From: Rickettsia typhi
Lineage (GTDB): Bacteria; Pseudomonadota; Alphaproteobacteria; Rickettsiales; UBA1997
Assembly (NCBI GenBank): GCA_945861125.1
Contig: CAMASZ010000034.1
Coordinates: 1 to 9,053, forward strand
DNA length: 9,053 nucleotides
Direction: 5' to 3'
In this document: in pieces, positions 1 to 7,286 of the stretch
Position numbering within the stretch: the first letter of the stretch is position 1
Layout: every line of letters starts with the position of its first letter
Notes under the pieces: model-generated
Told to the model about the DNA's origin: nothing
Seen by the model: only the letters and a program-made list of their open reading frames with translations
Databases searched by the model: none
Program-made: the position numbers and the translations under genes

Positions 1-1
1 A

Positions 2-2059
2 GAATATTTTCTCAGACCAAATATAATAGTTTATAATCCCATAATATTATTGTTTAGCTTTTTAATTGATTTTAACAATATAAATCATGTTGTTTTTTCA
101 TGCCAGATTTTAATTATTATACACTCTTTTTTAGCCTGCCTATTTACTCAAAAAATATGTAAAGACTTTCTGAAATTAGATATTTATTTATCATTATTAG
201 CTGGAACATTATTTACATTTTCCTCGATAATAGTAAATAATATGTTTTTTATGCCATTTATTTTGATAGCATATCTAACTCCAGTTTTGTTATATTTTTT
301 GTTGTCACTAAATAATAACAACATTTTTTTAAAAATAATTTTTGTAACCTTTATATCTATAACCATCTATACTTCTGGTTATATAGTATTGGCGGTTTTT
401 GCTATTGGAATATGTGTTTTATATTCTTATTATCATCTATATATCTCTAAATCCTTAAATTGTAAATCAGTTTTTAGAATATTGATCCCTATAATTTTAT
501 CTAGTTTTATAGTCTTTCCTTTATGCTTTGGCATGCTTGAATTTCATGATATTGTTGGCAAGTTAAAATTAAATTTATTTCAATCTGCATATGAGTTTGG
601 AACAAGCACGGGCGGAATTTTAACCTTAATATCAAATGCGGTTAAAATTTCAGGAGAAGAAAAATATTTGATATCAATTGGAATAATTCCTTTTTTTATT
701 TGCATAGCATTTATTTTTATTTTACCAAAATATAACGTCAATAATTTTTTAAATTTTCATAAAAAAATAGCAATATTTTCATTTGGAATATTTTTTTTAA
801 TATTTTTATCATCACTTGGTCAATATTCTCCTCTTAGCTTCTTTTTTCATTATATACCAATAATTGGATCATCGCATATTTATACACGATATTTAATACC
901 ATCTAGCTTATTTTTATTTATTGCTATAGCGATTATATTTGATGTAATTATCGAGGAAAGAAAATTGCTAAATTATGAAAAAATATTAACAAGCGCAGTA
1001 TTATTTTTAATAATTATCGCAATATTTCTATATCTTGAATTGCCGTTAAAAAATCTTACCAGTGAATATTTTTTATTTGAAATTTTACTTTTTATTTTTT
1101 TTGTAGTTTGTTTTTTTGTTATCAAAAAAAAGAATGCGATAATTTTTGTGTCTACATTAATAATTTTTATTAATTCACTAAACACAAACTGGTGTTTATT
1201 TATTTTTTCAATTAAAAATGAAAAGAGAGTTGATGTGGTTCATGAATTAATAGACAACAATTTTTATCATAGGGATTTATTTGTTGAATATTTAAAGAGA
1301 AATTCGGACAAAAAAATTATAAAAATTGTTGATATATCGCCATATTTTGAAAAAGAATTTTTTAACAAAAATATATTTTGGATGTTAAAAAAAGATATCA
1401 ATATTTCTTCTTACGGTGGATATGAATTACATCTTTCAAGAAATCATGAATATGGTAGACTAATTCCTTATTTAGTTTCCAGTACGGGAATTTTATATAT
1501 CAAGCTTTCTTTAGATTGGCTAAGAAAAACCGGTGCTGATTTTTTGATTTATGATTCTAAATTTGAAGATAGTAACAAAGATAACTCAGAGTTATTTAAG
1601 TATTTAGATAATAACAAAATATTAAAATTACCAAATAACAATATTGTTGCCAAAATTAATTTTCCAGATTCTACAGATACTGTATTTAACAATGGCTATA
1701 TCAGGGTAAAATCTAATGATATTGAAACTAAAATTACAAATTTTAAAACTAATGATGCTAACTATTTTAAATTCAAAGTTAATTCTAGAGACAAATCAAC
1801 CATTGAATATTTATTTTGGCCTAACTCAAATTTAAAAGTTTATGTTAATGGTAAAAAAACTTTCTTTAGCAATTCTGAAAATTTAAACACAATAAACCTA
1901 AATTCTGGAGAAAATATTGTAAAAATAATTTATAAAAATCGAACAATTGATGTATTTCTATCTTTATATTTTGGTTTTTTAATAGTGTTTATTATTACAA
2001 TAATATTCAACTTTCTTAGGTTTTTATATGTTATAAAAATTGTAAGGCGGAAAGTCTAG
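2..2059 (+). CDS. Polytopic membrane protein, YfhO/GT-C-like (5' end outside window)
   Basis: The frame is open from the first complete codon (position 2) with no stop, so the gene starts upstream of the window; a TTG at 50 is only an internal candidate. About 685 residues are visible. The first ~390 are a series of strongly hydrophobic segments (about ten or more membrane spans). Then comes a hydrophilic domain of roughly 240 residues (visible residues ~400-645), one last membrane span (~651-677) and a basic tail ending IVRRKV. The segment HYIPIIGSSHIYTRYLIP, at the end of a loop before a membrane span, resembles the 'fR.P.R' region of YfhO and other GT-C membrane glycosyltransferase-like proteins. 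The piece FWPNSNLKVYVNGKK near residue 610 resembles the 'PGWkayVDGk' beta-rich tail of YfhO. In that superfamily such proteins use lipid-linked sugars to modify envelope polymers; substrate and activity here are unknown. The 3' end overlaps the convergent map gene by 36 bp. The membrane-protein nature is secure; the family call is from remembered motifs only. Confidence 0.62.
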   Translation, partial: EYFLRPNIIVYNPIILLFSFLIDFNNINHVVFSCQILIIIHSFLACLFTQKICKDFLKLDIYLSLLAGTLFTFSSIIVNNMFFMPFILIAYLTPVLLYFLLSLNNNNIFLKIIFVTFISITIYTSGYIVLAVFAIGICVLYSYYHLYISKSLNCKSVFRILIPIILSSFIVFPLCFGMLEFHDIVGKLKLNLFQSAYEFGTSTGGILTLISNAVKISGEEKYLISIGIIPFFICIAFIFILPKYNVNNFLNFHKKIAIFSFGIFFLIFLSSLGQYSPLSFFFHYIPIIGSSHIYTRYLIPSSLFLFIAIAIIFDVIIEERKLLNYEKILTSAVLFLIIIAIFLYLELPLKNLTSEYFLFEILLFIFFVVCFFVIKKKNAIIFVSTLIIFINSLNTNWCLFIFSIKNEKRVDVVHELIDNNFYHRDLFVEYLKRNSDKKIIKIVDISPYFEKEFFNKNIFWMLKKDINISSYGGYELHLSRNHEYGRLIPYLVSSTGILYIKLSLDWLRKTGADFLIYDSKFEDSNKDNSELFKYLDNNKILKLPNNNIVAKINFPDSTDTVFNNGYIRVKSNDIETKITNFKTNDANYFKFKVNSRDKSTIEYLFWPNSNLKVYVNGKKTFFSNSENLNTINLNSGENIVKIIYKNRTIDVFLSLYFGFLIVFIITIIFNFLRFLYVIKIVRRKV

Positions 2060-2875
2060 ACCTTTTTTAGATTTTGTGAATATTTCATATCCATCTTTTG
2101 TAACAGCAACGGTGTGTTCAAATTGAGCTGATAAAGATCTTTTACCGGTTGTACGATTTTTATCTGCCGTAATTACTGTCCATTCATATAAAATTGGATC
2201 TTTTCTAAGTGTTTCATCTTTTTTACTTTGATATCCACCCTCGTTAATCATTGGTTCAATCGTAAAGAACATTCCTTCTTGCAATTTTAGGCCTTGACCT
2301 TTTTTACCATAGTGAACAACGCTTGGTTCATCATGAAATAGTTTGCCAATGCCATGACCACAATATTCGCGTACAACTGAAAAACCATTTTTTTCAGCAT
2401 GGTTTTGTATGGCATATCCAATATCGCCAAGATGATTTCCTGGTTTTACTTGTTCAATTCCAAGCATAAGGCATTCATAAGTAGTTTGAGTTAGTTTTTT
2501 TGCTTTTAATGATGGTTCACCGACATAATACATTCTACTACTATCACCATACCAACCATCTACTATAACAGTTATATCAATATTTATGATATCACCATTT
2601 TTAAGAATTCTATTAGAGGGAACGCCGTGGCAAATTACTTCATTTACCGAGGTACAAATTGACTTAGGGTAGGGGTATTGAAAGTTTTTGGGGTGATAGC
2701 CAAGTGGAGCTGGAATCGCTTTGGCTTCAACTATTTTTTTATGACACAGCTCATTTAAGAAATTAGTGGTAATACCAGGTTGGACGTAGCTAGTAATAAA
2801 ATCAAGTATTTCAGATGCCAGCTCTCCAGCTGATCTCATTTTTTCAAAGTCTTTTTGATTATGAATTTTTACCAT
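2024..2875 (-). CDS. map: Type I methionine aminopeptidase
   Basis: This metal-dependent cytosolic enzyme removes the initiator methionine from new proteins. The start fits the family: MVKIHNQKDFEKMRSAGELA aligns with the usual beginning of bacterial MetAP-I. The pita-bread metal ligands are all visible: D100 (NID), D111 (YGDSSR), H174 (CGHGIG), E207 (FTIEPM) and E253 (QFEHT). Substrate-pocket H83 sits in CHGVPS. The protein has 283 residues, longer than the roughly 255-265 typical of the type. The extra length comes from about 15 residues between the two glutamate ligands (about 211-250; spacing 46 versus 31 in E. coli) and from a tail ending DFPPYNFYNI. That tail is encoded in the DNA shared with the convergent membrane-protein gene. 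No clear Shine-Dalgarno precedes the ATG. It is transcribed leftwards, divergently from rpoZ. Confidence 0.96.
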   Translation of the reverse strand: MVKIHNQKDFEKMRSAGELASEILDFITSYVQPGITTNFLNELCHKKIVEAKAIPAPLGYHPKNFQYPYPKSICTSVNEVICHGVPSNRILKNGDIINIDITVIVDGWYGDSSRMYYVGEPSLKAKKLTQTTYECLMLGIEQVKPGNHLGDIGYAIQNHAEKNGFSVVREYCGHGIGKLFHDEPSVVHYGKKGQGLKLQEGMFFTIEPMINEGGYQSKKDETLRKDPILYEWTVITADKNRTTGKRSLSAQFEHTVAVTKDGYEIFTKSKKGLDFPPYNFYNI

Positions 2876-2900
2876 TTAAATTTTTATTGATTTGGATATA

Positions 2901-2928
2901 GTTATATTGTATACTCACAATGTTTCAA
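2901..2928 (-). promoter_or_regulatory. Candidate sigma70-type promoter for map
   Basis: Read on the minus strand, TTGAAA (2928-2923) and TATAAC (2906-2901) each match the -35 and -10 consensus at 5 of 6 positions and are separated by 16 bp. The -10 lies about 25 bp upstream of the map start codon. In such AT-rich DNA a chance match is quite possible. Confidence 0.4.
2906..2921. promoter_or_regulatory. Small inverted repeat inside the map promoter spacer (possible operator)
   Basis: ATTGT-ATACTC-ACAAT is a 5-bp inverted repeat around a 6-bp centre, lying almost exactly between the proposed -35 and -10 of map. The position is what an operator would need, but the arms are short and AT-rich and no regulator is encoded nearby. 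It is recorded as a possible site only. Confidence 0.2.
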
Positions 2929-3105
2929 TATTATTTTTTGCTGTTTTTTGTAGTTTAGATTAAATTATAAGCAATCAATATTTCATTAGACGTCATTAAT
3001 TCAAGCAAAAAAAAGACAAATAAACTTAAAGTTCTAAATTCAAAATAAAAAATTCTAAACTTTTAAACGACTTTTTTAGTTATTTTGTTTAGATTATTCT
3101 GTCTA

Positions 3106-3292
3106 ATACCAATTATCATTTTAAAATAAACATTCTTCGCAAAAATTTTTAGATAAAAAAGTTAAAAAACAAAATGCTGTATACTCATACAACATGAGGC
3201 CAATACAAAAAAGCTTTTTAGATTTTTTAGCAAAAATTTTAAAGAAGATGTTTATAAAATTATTTAGTATAATTTAAAATGATAATTGGTAT
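3106..3292. repeat. Inverted-repeat element 1 (MITE-like or long hairpin)
   Basis: The left arm at 3106-3125 (ATACCAATTATCATTTTAAA) is perfectly complementary to the right arm at 3273-3292. Allowing one mismatch, the arms extend outwards to 3102 and 3296. Inside, weaker complementarity continues (CTTCGCAAAAATTTTT near 3134 against AGCAAAAATTTTAAAGAAG near 3228), with a small central stem GCTGTAT/ATACAAC at 3176-3193. There is no open reading frame inside. The 8-bp sequence AGATTATT occurs on both sides (3091-3098 and 3294-3301), but the right copy overlaps the extended arm, so it is only a weak candidate target duplication. The ends ATACCAA/TTGGTAT are shared with the element at 8393-8610. 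The element could be a non-autonomous transposon or a structured intergenic repeat; no transposase is encoded in the window. Confidence 0.7.
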
Positions 3293-3360
3293 AAGATTAT
3301 TTGTTTAAATTCTTTTTTTAAGAAATCTAATTTTTCTTTTTAACCCAACCCAACTAGATT

Positions 3361-3376
3361 TGCGTTAATTAACACA
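3361..3376. promoter_or_regulatory. 16-bp palindrome upstream of the rpoZ promoter
   Basis: TGCGTTAATTAACACA is a two-fold symmetric site with one mismatched position per half. Its core GTTAATTAAC is a perfect 10-bp palindrome. It lies about 35 bp upstream of the proposed rpoZ -35 box, where a regulator dimer could bind. The function is inferred from symmetry and position only. Confidence 0.3.
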
Positions 3377-3410
3377 TAATCAATTTTACTTTAAAATTCA
3401 CAACAATTTT

Positions 3411-3439
3411 TTAACATCGAGAAAGATTGTGAATATAAT
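3411..3439 (+). promoter_or_regulatory. Probable sigma70-type promoter of the rpoZ operon
   Basis: TTAACA (3411-3416) and a perfect TATAAT (3434-3439) are separated by the ideal 17 bp. Transcription would begin near 3446, about 12 nucleotides before the rpoZ ATG. No Shine-Dalgarno is visible in ATTTTATTTTAAC before that ATG, so the leader would be very short. This is the best promoter match seen in the window and the only one proposed for the four-gene run. Confidence 0.58.
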
Positions 3440-3457
3440 AATTAATTTTATTTTAAC

Positions 3458-3805
3458 ATGGCAAGAATTACTGTAGAAGATTGTATAAAAATTATTCCCA
3501 ATCGTTTTGAATTGTGTTTAATCGCTAGTAATAGAGCTAAGAGCATTTTATCTGGATCAGTAACTGTTTTAAATGATAAAAAAGAAAAACCAGCTGTTTT
3601 GGCATTAAGAGAGCTTGCCGAAGGTTATGTTAACCCTGATATTCAAAGAAAAAATATTGTTAAAACTATTAAAAATGGTGGCGTAGTCGGAACAAATCAA
3701 GCTGCTAGCGACAATATAGTTGAAGCAATTGAAGAAGAATCTGAACCAAATATTGATAAATCAGAGTCAAATTTTATTGAACAAAATATCTCAGTAGAAG
3801 ACTAG
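3458..3805 (+). CDS. rpoZ: RNA polymerase omega subunit
   Basis: Omega is the small RNA polymerase subunit that wraps the C-terminus of beta-prime, helps assembly and, in Proteobacteria, contributes to one ppGpp-binding site. The N-terminus MARITVEDCIKIIPNRFELC is the characteristic start of alphaproteobacterial omega. It is followed by the helical core IASNRAKSIL and by AVLALRELAEGYV, the conserved Rpb6-like region. At 115 residues it is longer than the enterobacterial protein, because of a C-terminal tail rich in Glu, Asp and Asn (about residues 85-115), as is usual in alphaproteobacteria. It is the first gene of a rightward run, 40 bp before the (p)ppGpp synthetase/hydrolase gene, an arrangement common in Proteobacteria. 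Confidence 0.96.
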   Translation: MARITVEDCIKIIPNRFELCLIASNRAKSILSGSVTVLNDKKEKPAVLALRELAEGYVNPDIQRKNIVKTIKNGGVVGTNQAASDNIVEAIEEESEPNIDKSESNFIEQNISVED

Positions 3806-3845
3806 TTTTTATCTTGTTACTGGGCTTTGGAAATGATGTTGTTTT

Positions 3846-6008
3846 ATGATCTCTTCTCAAGAATTAATTGCAAAAATTAAGCAATACAATCCAAAAGTTA
3901 ATGAATCACTAATCCAGAAAGCTTATCTTCTTTCAAAAGATGCTCATGGTAACCAAAAAAGACACTCTGGAGAATTATACTTTTCTCATCCTCTGGCGGT
4001 AGCTGAAATATTAGTAGATTTAAAGCTAGATCAAGATTCCATAATCACTGCCTTGTTACATGATATTGTTGAAGATACTGAAATTAGTATTGAAGATATT
4101 GAAAATTTTTTCGGTAATGAAATTGCTAAACTAGTCGATGGAGTAACTAAGTTATCAAAAATTGAATCTTTACAAGCCAATGAAAGAATGGCTGAGAATT
4201 TTAGAAAACTTACTATAGCGATGTCTGAAGACATTAGAGTTCTAATAATTAAGTTGGCAGATCGTTTGCATAATATGAGAACTTTAAGCTACCTTCCTTC
4301 CAAAGAAAAAAAAATAAAAAAAGCTAAAGAAAGCCTTGAAATATATGCTCCTCTCGCTGGTAGAATTGGTTTAAATAAAATAAAAGATGAATTACAAGAT
4401 CTTTCATTTGCAATAGTTAATCATGAAGAGAGGAATAATATAATTCAAAAATTAAAAGATATAAAAGAAAAAAATAAAAATATTATTGATTTAATTCTAA
4501 AAGAAATATCTGAATTATTTGAAAAAGAAAATTTTGATTGTGAAATTTCCGGAAGAGAGAAAAAACCTTATTCTATATGGATTAAAATGAAATCAAAGAA
4601 TATTAGTTTTTATAATCTTCATGATATTATGGCTTTTAGAATTATTACCAAAAATATTAGTGAATGCTATAGAGCTCTTGGAATTATTAACTCTAATTAT
4701 AATATGATTCCTGGCAGTTTTGATGATTATATAAGCAATCCTAAAGAAAATGGTTATAAATCACTTCATCTAGCTATAATAGGTCCACAGGGTAATAAAA
4801 TTGAGATTCAAATTAGAGATAAAGAAATGCATCAAATATCCGAGATTGGTATTGCTTGTCATTGGAATTACAAAGAAAAAAATATATTAAATAGTAATAA
4901 AAATTTAAAATCCGAAGAGGGTAATCAATATCGCTGGATTAGAGAGTTACTAACACTTTTTGAAAACTCTGAAAATGCAAGTGACGTTCTAAAAAATCAT
5001 AAATTATCATTACATAAAAATGAGGTTTTTTGTTTTACTCCTAATGGAGATATATTTAATTTGCCACATGGAGCTAGTGTAATTGATTTTGCCTATGCTA
5101 TTCATTCTGAAATAGGTAATTCTTGTGTTTCGGCAAAAGTTAATGGAATAATTGCTCCGCTTCGTCAGAATTTAGAAAACGGAGATCAAGTAGAAATTAT
5201 TACTGCTAAAAATGCTAAACCATCGGTAAATTGGATACAATACGCTATTACTTCTAAAGCTAAATCTTCAATTAGAAATTTTATTAAAAATGAAAAATAT
5301 AATGAATATAATGTTTTAGGAAAAGCGATATTACAAAAATTTTTTGCATCAAAAGATTTAGATTTTAATGAAAAAATCTTAGAGAAGGCTTTAACCTTCT
5401 ATAATAAAAAAAATTTATCTGATTTATTTTTTAAAATTGCCGACGGAACCATATCAAGACAAGAAATACTTAAAATTGTTTATCCAGATTATATTGAAGA
5501 AAGTAAAGTTCCAAAAAATCTTTTTGATAAAAAAATTAATAGCAAATATTCTTTACCAATAGAAGGATTAATTGATGGAATGGTTATAAAATATGCTGGT
5601 TGTTGCAATCCAATTCCTGGTGATAGAATAGTTGGCGTTATAAATACTGGTAGTGGAGTTACCATTCATAATCAAATATGTAATAATTTAAAGCATTTAG
5701 CTCTAAACACTCAGAGAATTTTGGATGTATGTTGGAAAAATGATAGTGAAATTGGTGACGAATCCTATAACACTCAAATTCGAGTGATTGTTGAAAATAG
5801 GAGTGGAGCTTTGGCAGAAATTACTAGTGTTATTGCTAAGAAAAAAATGAACATTAATCACATTAAAACCGCTAATCGTTCTTCAGATACTTTTGAAGTG
5901 GTTATTGATATAATGATCAAAAATGTTGAACATCTAGAAGAAGCTTTATCTGCTTTAAGGATTTCTAAAAAAACCATTGCAGTAGAAAGAGTATCGGGGG
6001 TTTTATGA
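3846..6008 (+). CDS. spoT: Bifunctional (p)ppGpp synthetase/hydrolase (RelA/SpoT homologue, Rsh)
   Basis: This enzyme makes and degrades the alarmone (p)ppGpp from GTP/GDP and ATP in the stringent response. All domains are present in 720 residues. The HD hydrolase has H48 and the intact H72-D73 of LHDIVEDT, so degradation should work. The synthetase begins around GREKKPYSI (236-244) and has D260, NGYKSLH (302-308) and E320 in EIQIR. A TGS domain (about 392-453) contains FTPNGDIFNLPHGAS. A zinc-finger-like region has KYAGCCNPIPGD (583-593) and a C-terminal ACT domain spans about 643-720. The motif usually RXKD in bifunctional enzymes reads SFDD (291-294), closer to the EXDD of synthetase-only RelA. 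The start at 3846 gives a normal N-terminus, with GGAAA about 12 bases upstream; the two ATGs just upstream are out of frame. The stop codon overlaps the next start as ATGA. Confidence 0.96.
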   Translation: MISSQELIAKIKQYNPKVNESLIQKAYLLSKDAHGNQKRHSGELYFSHPLAVAEILVDLKLDQDSIITALLHDIVEDTEISIEDIENFFGNEIAKLVDGVTKLSKIESLQANERMAENFRKLTIAMSEDIRVLIIKLADRLHNMRTLSYLPSKEKKIKKAKESLEIYAPLAGRIGLNKIKDELQDLSFAIVNHEERNNIIQKLKDIKEKNKNIIDLILKEISELFEKENFDCEISGREKKPYSIWIKMKSKNISFYNLHDIMAFRIITKNISECYRALGIINSNYNMIPGSFDDYISNPKENGYKSLHLAIIGPQGNKIEIQIRDKEMHQISEIGIACHWNYKEKNILNSNKNLKSEEGNQYRWIRELLTLFENSENASDVLKNHKLSLHKNEVFCFTPNGDIFNLPHGASVIDFAYAIHSEIGNSCVSAKVNGIIAPLRQNLENGDQVEIITAKNAKPSVNWIQYAITSKAKSSIRNFIKNEKYNEYNVLGKAILQKFFASKDLDFNEKILEKALTFYNKKNLSDLFFKIADGTISRQEILKIVYPDYIEESKVPKNLFDKKINSKYSLPIEGLIDGMVIKYAGCCNPIPGDRIVGVINTGSGVTIHNQICNNLKHLALNTQRILDVCWKNDSEIGDESYNTQIRVIVENRSGALAEITSVIAKKKMNINHIKTANRSSDTFEVVIDIMIKNVEHLEEALSALRISKKTIAVERVSGVL

Positions 6009-6499
6009 TTTTTAATAAATATTTAATATCAAAATTAAAGAAGATATCACATTTTTGTGAAGTAAAGAGTTTTAAAGTTTCTTGTGCTGAATCTTGTACT
6101 GGCGGTTTGTTATCAGCTTTATTTACCGAAATTCCTGGCTCATCTAAATTTTTTGATAGATCTTTTGTTACTTATTCTAATCAATCAAAAATTCAAGTTC
6201 TCGATGTTAATCCCAAAACTTTAAATAGCTTTGGAGCTGTAAGTAAAGAAACTGCTGAGGAAATGGTTGTTGGAGTTAAAAAGAAGAGTAATGCAGATAT
6301 TGTTGTAGCAATTACTGGAATAGCGGGCCCAGAGGGCGGAACTCTTGAGAAGCCTGTTGGAACTGTTTATATATCTGTATTCTTAAAAAATAATATTTAT
6401 ACTAATAGATATAATTTTAATGGCAGTAGATCAGAAATTAGAATATCAATATTAAATCAAGTATTAGAAAATATTGAAAATCTTTTAAGTAAATTATGA
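6005..6499 (+). CDS. pncC: Nicotinamide-nucleotide amidase, stand-alone CinA C-terminal domain (PncC)
   Basis: The protein matches the CinA C-terminal domain, which deamidates nicotinamide mononucleotide to nicotinate mononucleotide and so recycles the by-product of NAD-dependent DNA ligase. Visible motifs are SCAESCTGGLLSALFTEIPG (26-45) with the nucleophile region, VTYSNQSK (55-62), GAVSKETAEEM (77-87) and TGIAGPEGG...KPVGTVYI (104-123). At 164 residues it has only the amidase domain; the N-terminal molybdopterin-binding-like domain of full CinA (about 400 residues) is absent, as in E. coli YgaD/PncC. The start overlaps the spoT stop by 4 bp and the stop overlaps the next start by 4 bp, so translation is probably coupled. 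The family is clear; activity is inferred from motifs. Confidence 0.93.
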   Translation: MIFNKYLISKLKKISHFCEVKSFKVSCAESCTGGLLSALFTEIPGSSKFFDRSFVTYSNQSKIQVLDVNPKTLNSFGAVSKETAEEMVVGVKKKSNADIVVAITGIAGPEGGTLEKPVGTVYISVFLKNNIYTNRYNFNGSRSEIRISILNQVLENIENLLSKL

Positions 6500-7236
6500 A
6501 AAATATTATTTTATCTCCACAAATATATTTTGATACAATAAATAAAGAAAATAATAAATTACCAAGAAATTTTAGAGATCTTAATTTATATAATCTTAAG
6601 GCGATTGCAAGTGCACAATTTTCAGAAAATGAATTAATTTTTATTAAAAAGAAATTCTTTAATAAAAAAATTACCATAGTAGATCTTAGAAAAGAGAATC
6701 ATTTTTTTATTAATGGTATTCCTGTTTCAATATTTAATGAAAATATTGATTTAATTGAGATTCAAAATATTGATTTATTCTATCAAAATCAACTTACAGA
6801 AATAAAAAAACACTCCAAAATTTCCATCAAACTTGAAAATGGTGATTATAAAGAAATTTTAATCAAAAAATTGCTTAGTGAAGAAGAATTGGTTAAAAGT
6901 CATGGCTTTGGCTATAAAAGATTTCCAATCAAAGATTATAATTTCCCTAATAAAGATATCTTTGATGATATTGTTGAATTTTTATTAAATTTAAAATCTG
7001 AAGATTTAATATATGTTCATTGTGCTGGCGGAAAGGGTAGGTCAACGATTTTCCTTAGTATTTATGATATTGTTATTAATTCAAAACAAACTTCTTTGGC
7101 AGAAATTTTTTTAAGACAGCATAAAATTGGTGGGGCTAATTTATATAATATAAAAGAAGATAATGAATGGGAAGAAAGCGAAAAAAAGAAGTTAAAAATT
7201 TTAGTACAGTTATATAGCGCTATGAGCTTACAATAA
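6496..7236 (+). CDS. PTP-like inositol polyphosphate phosphatase (cysteine phytase family)
   Basis: The protein carries the cysteine-phosphatase P-loop VHCAGGKGRST, with H175, nucleophile C176 and R182 (HCX5R). Other motifs match PTP-like phytases such as Selenomonas PhyA: LPRNFRDL (22-29), ASAQFSENEL (38-47), VDLRKENHFFINGIPVS (62-78), YKRFPIKDYNFP (140-151) with likely general acid D147, and LRQHKIGGANL (206-216). These enzymes remove phosphates from inositol phosphates by a cysteinyl-phosphate intermediate. The 246 residues cover one catalytic domain. The N-terminus MKNIILSPQIYF has no hydrophobic core, so there is no Sec signal, unlike secreted rumen phytases; the protein is cytosolic or leaves by another route. 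It is coupled to pncC by an ATGA overlap and ends the rpoZ run. It could instead be a phosphoinositide or protein phosphatase; the substrate is not proven. Confidence 0.85.
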   Translation: MKNIILSPQIYFDTINKENNKLPRNFRDLNLYNLKAIASAQFSENELIFIKKKFFNKKITIVDLRKENHFFINGIPVSIFNENIDLIEIQNIDLFYQNQLTEIKKHSKISIKLENGDYKEILIKKLLSEEELVKSHGFGYKRFPIKDYNFPNKDIFDDIVEFLLNLKSEDLIYVHCAGGKGRSTIFLSIYDIVINSKQTSLAEIFLRQHKIGGANLYNIKEDNEWEESEKKKLKILVQLYSAMSLQ

Positions 7237-7240
7237 TTTC

Positions 7241-7276
7241 AAAAAAATCTGATTAATTTTCTAAATAATATAGATT
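7241..7276 (-). terminator. Possible AT-rich intrinsic terminator for the rnhA/Cox11-like transcript
   Basis: In the 50-bp gap between convergent genes, the minus strand reads AATCT-AT-ATTA, a 10-base loop, TAAT-C-AGATT and then a run of at least five T (7245-7241). The stem is nine base pairs with a small internal loop and contains almost no G or C, so it is weak. The run of U on the minus strand and the position just after the Cox11-like stop favour leftward termination. No comparable T-run follows on the plus strand. Confidence 0.35.
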
Positions 7277-7286
7277 ATAGAATTTT

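Larger units (their letters stand above)
2876..3457. other. Divergent intergenic region between map and rpoZ
   Basis: This 582-bp spacer contains no credible gene: all frames are broken by frequent stops. It holds the candidate map promoter next to map, the inverted-repeat element at 3106-3292, a palindrome at 3361-3376 and the candidate rpoZ promoter next to rpoZ. The stretch 2940-3100 is plain AT-rich sequence in which nothing else was recognised. Confidence 0.75.

Noticed and set aside
50..52. TTG as the true start of the membrane-protein gene
   Set aside because: The same frame is open to the window edge upstream (EYFLRPNIIVYNPII), and that sequence continues the hydrophobic pattern, so the gene most likely begins outside the window.
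184..366. Minus-strand open frame of 60 codons
   Set aside because: It lies wholly inside the membrane-protein gene on the other strand and has a low-complexity Ile/Lys/Asn composition with no motif.
973..1185. Minus-strand open frame of 70 codons
   Set aside because: It is antisense to the membrane-protein gene; its Lys/Ile-rich sequence reflects the reverse complement of hydrophobic codons.
2906..2921. Resemblance of ATTGTGAGTATACAAT (minus strand) to a lac-type operator
   Set aside because: The match is short, no LacI-type regulator or sugar gene is in the window, and map is a housekeeping gene.
3091..3301. AGATTATT on both sides of element 1 as a firm target-site duplication
   Set aside because: The right copy overlaps the extended inverted arm and an 8-bp AT-rich match is easily fortuitous, so it is noted only as weak evidence.
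4031..4234. Minus-strand open frame of 67 codons
   Set aside because: It is antisense to the conserved HD domain of the Rsh gene and has no recognisable features.
6438..6677. Minus-strand open frame of 79 codons
   Set aside because: It is antisense across the pncC/phosphatase junction, where the plus-strand reading is strongly supported by motifs.
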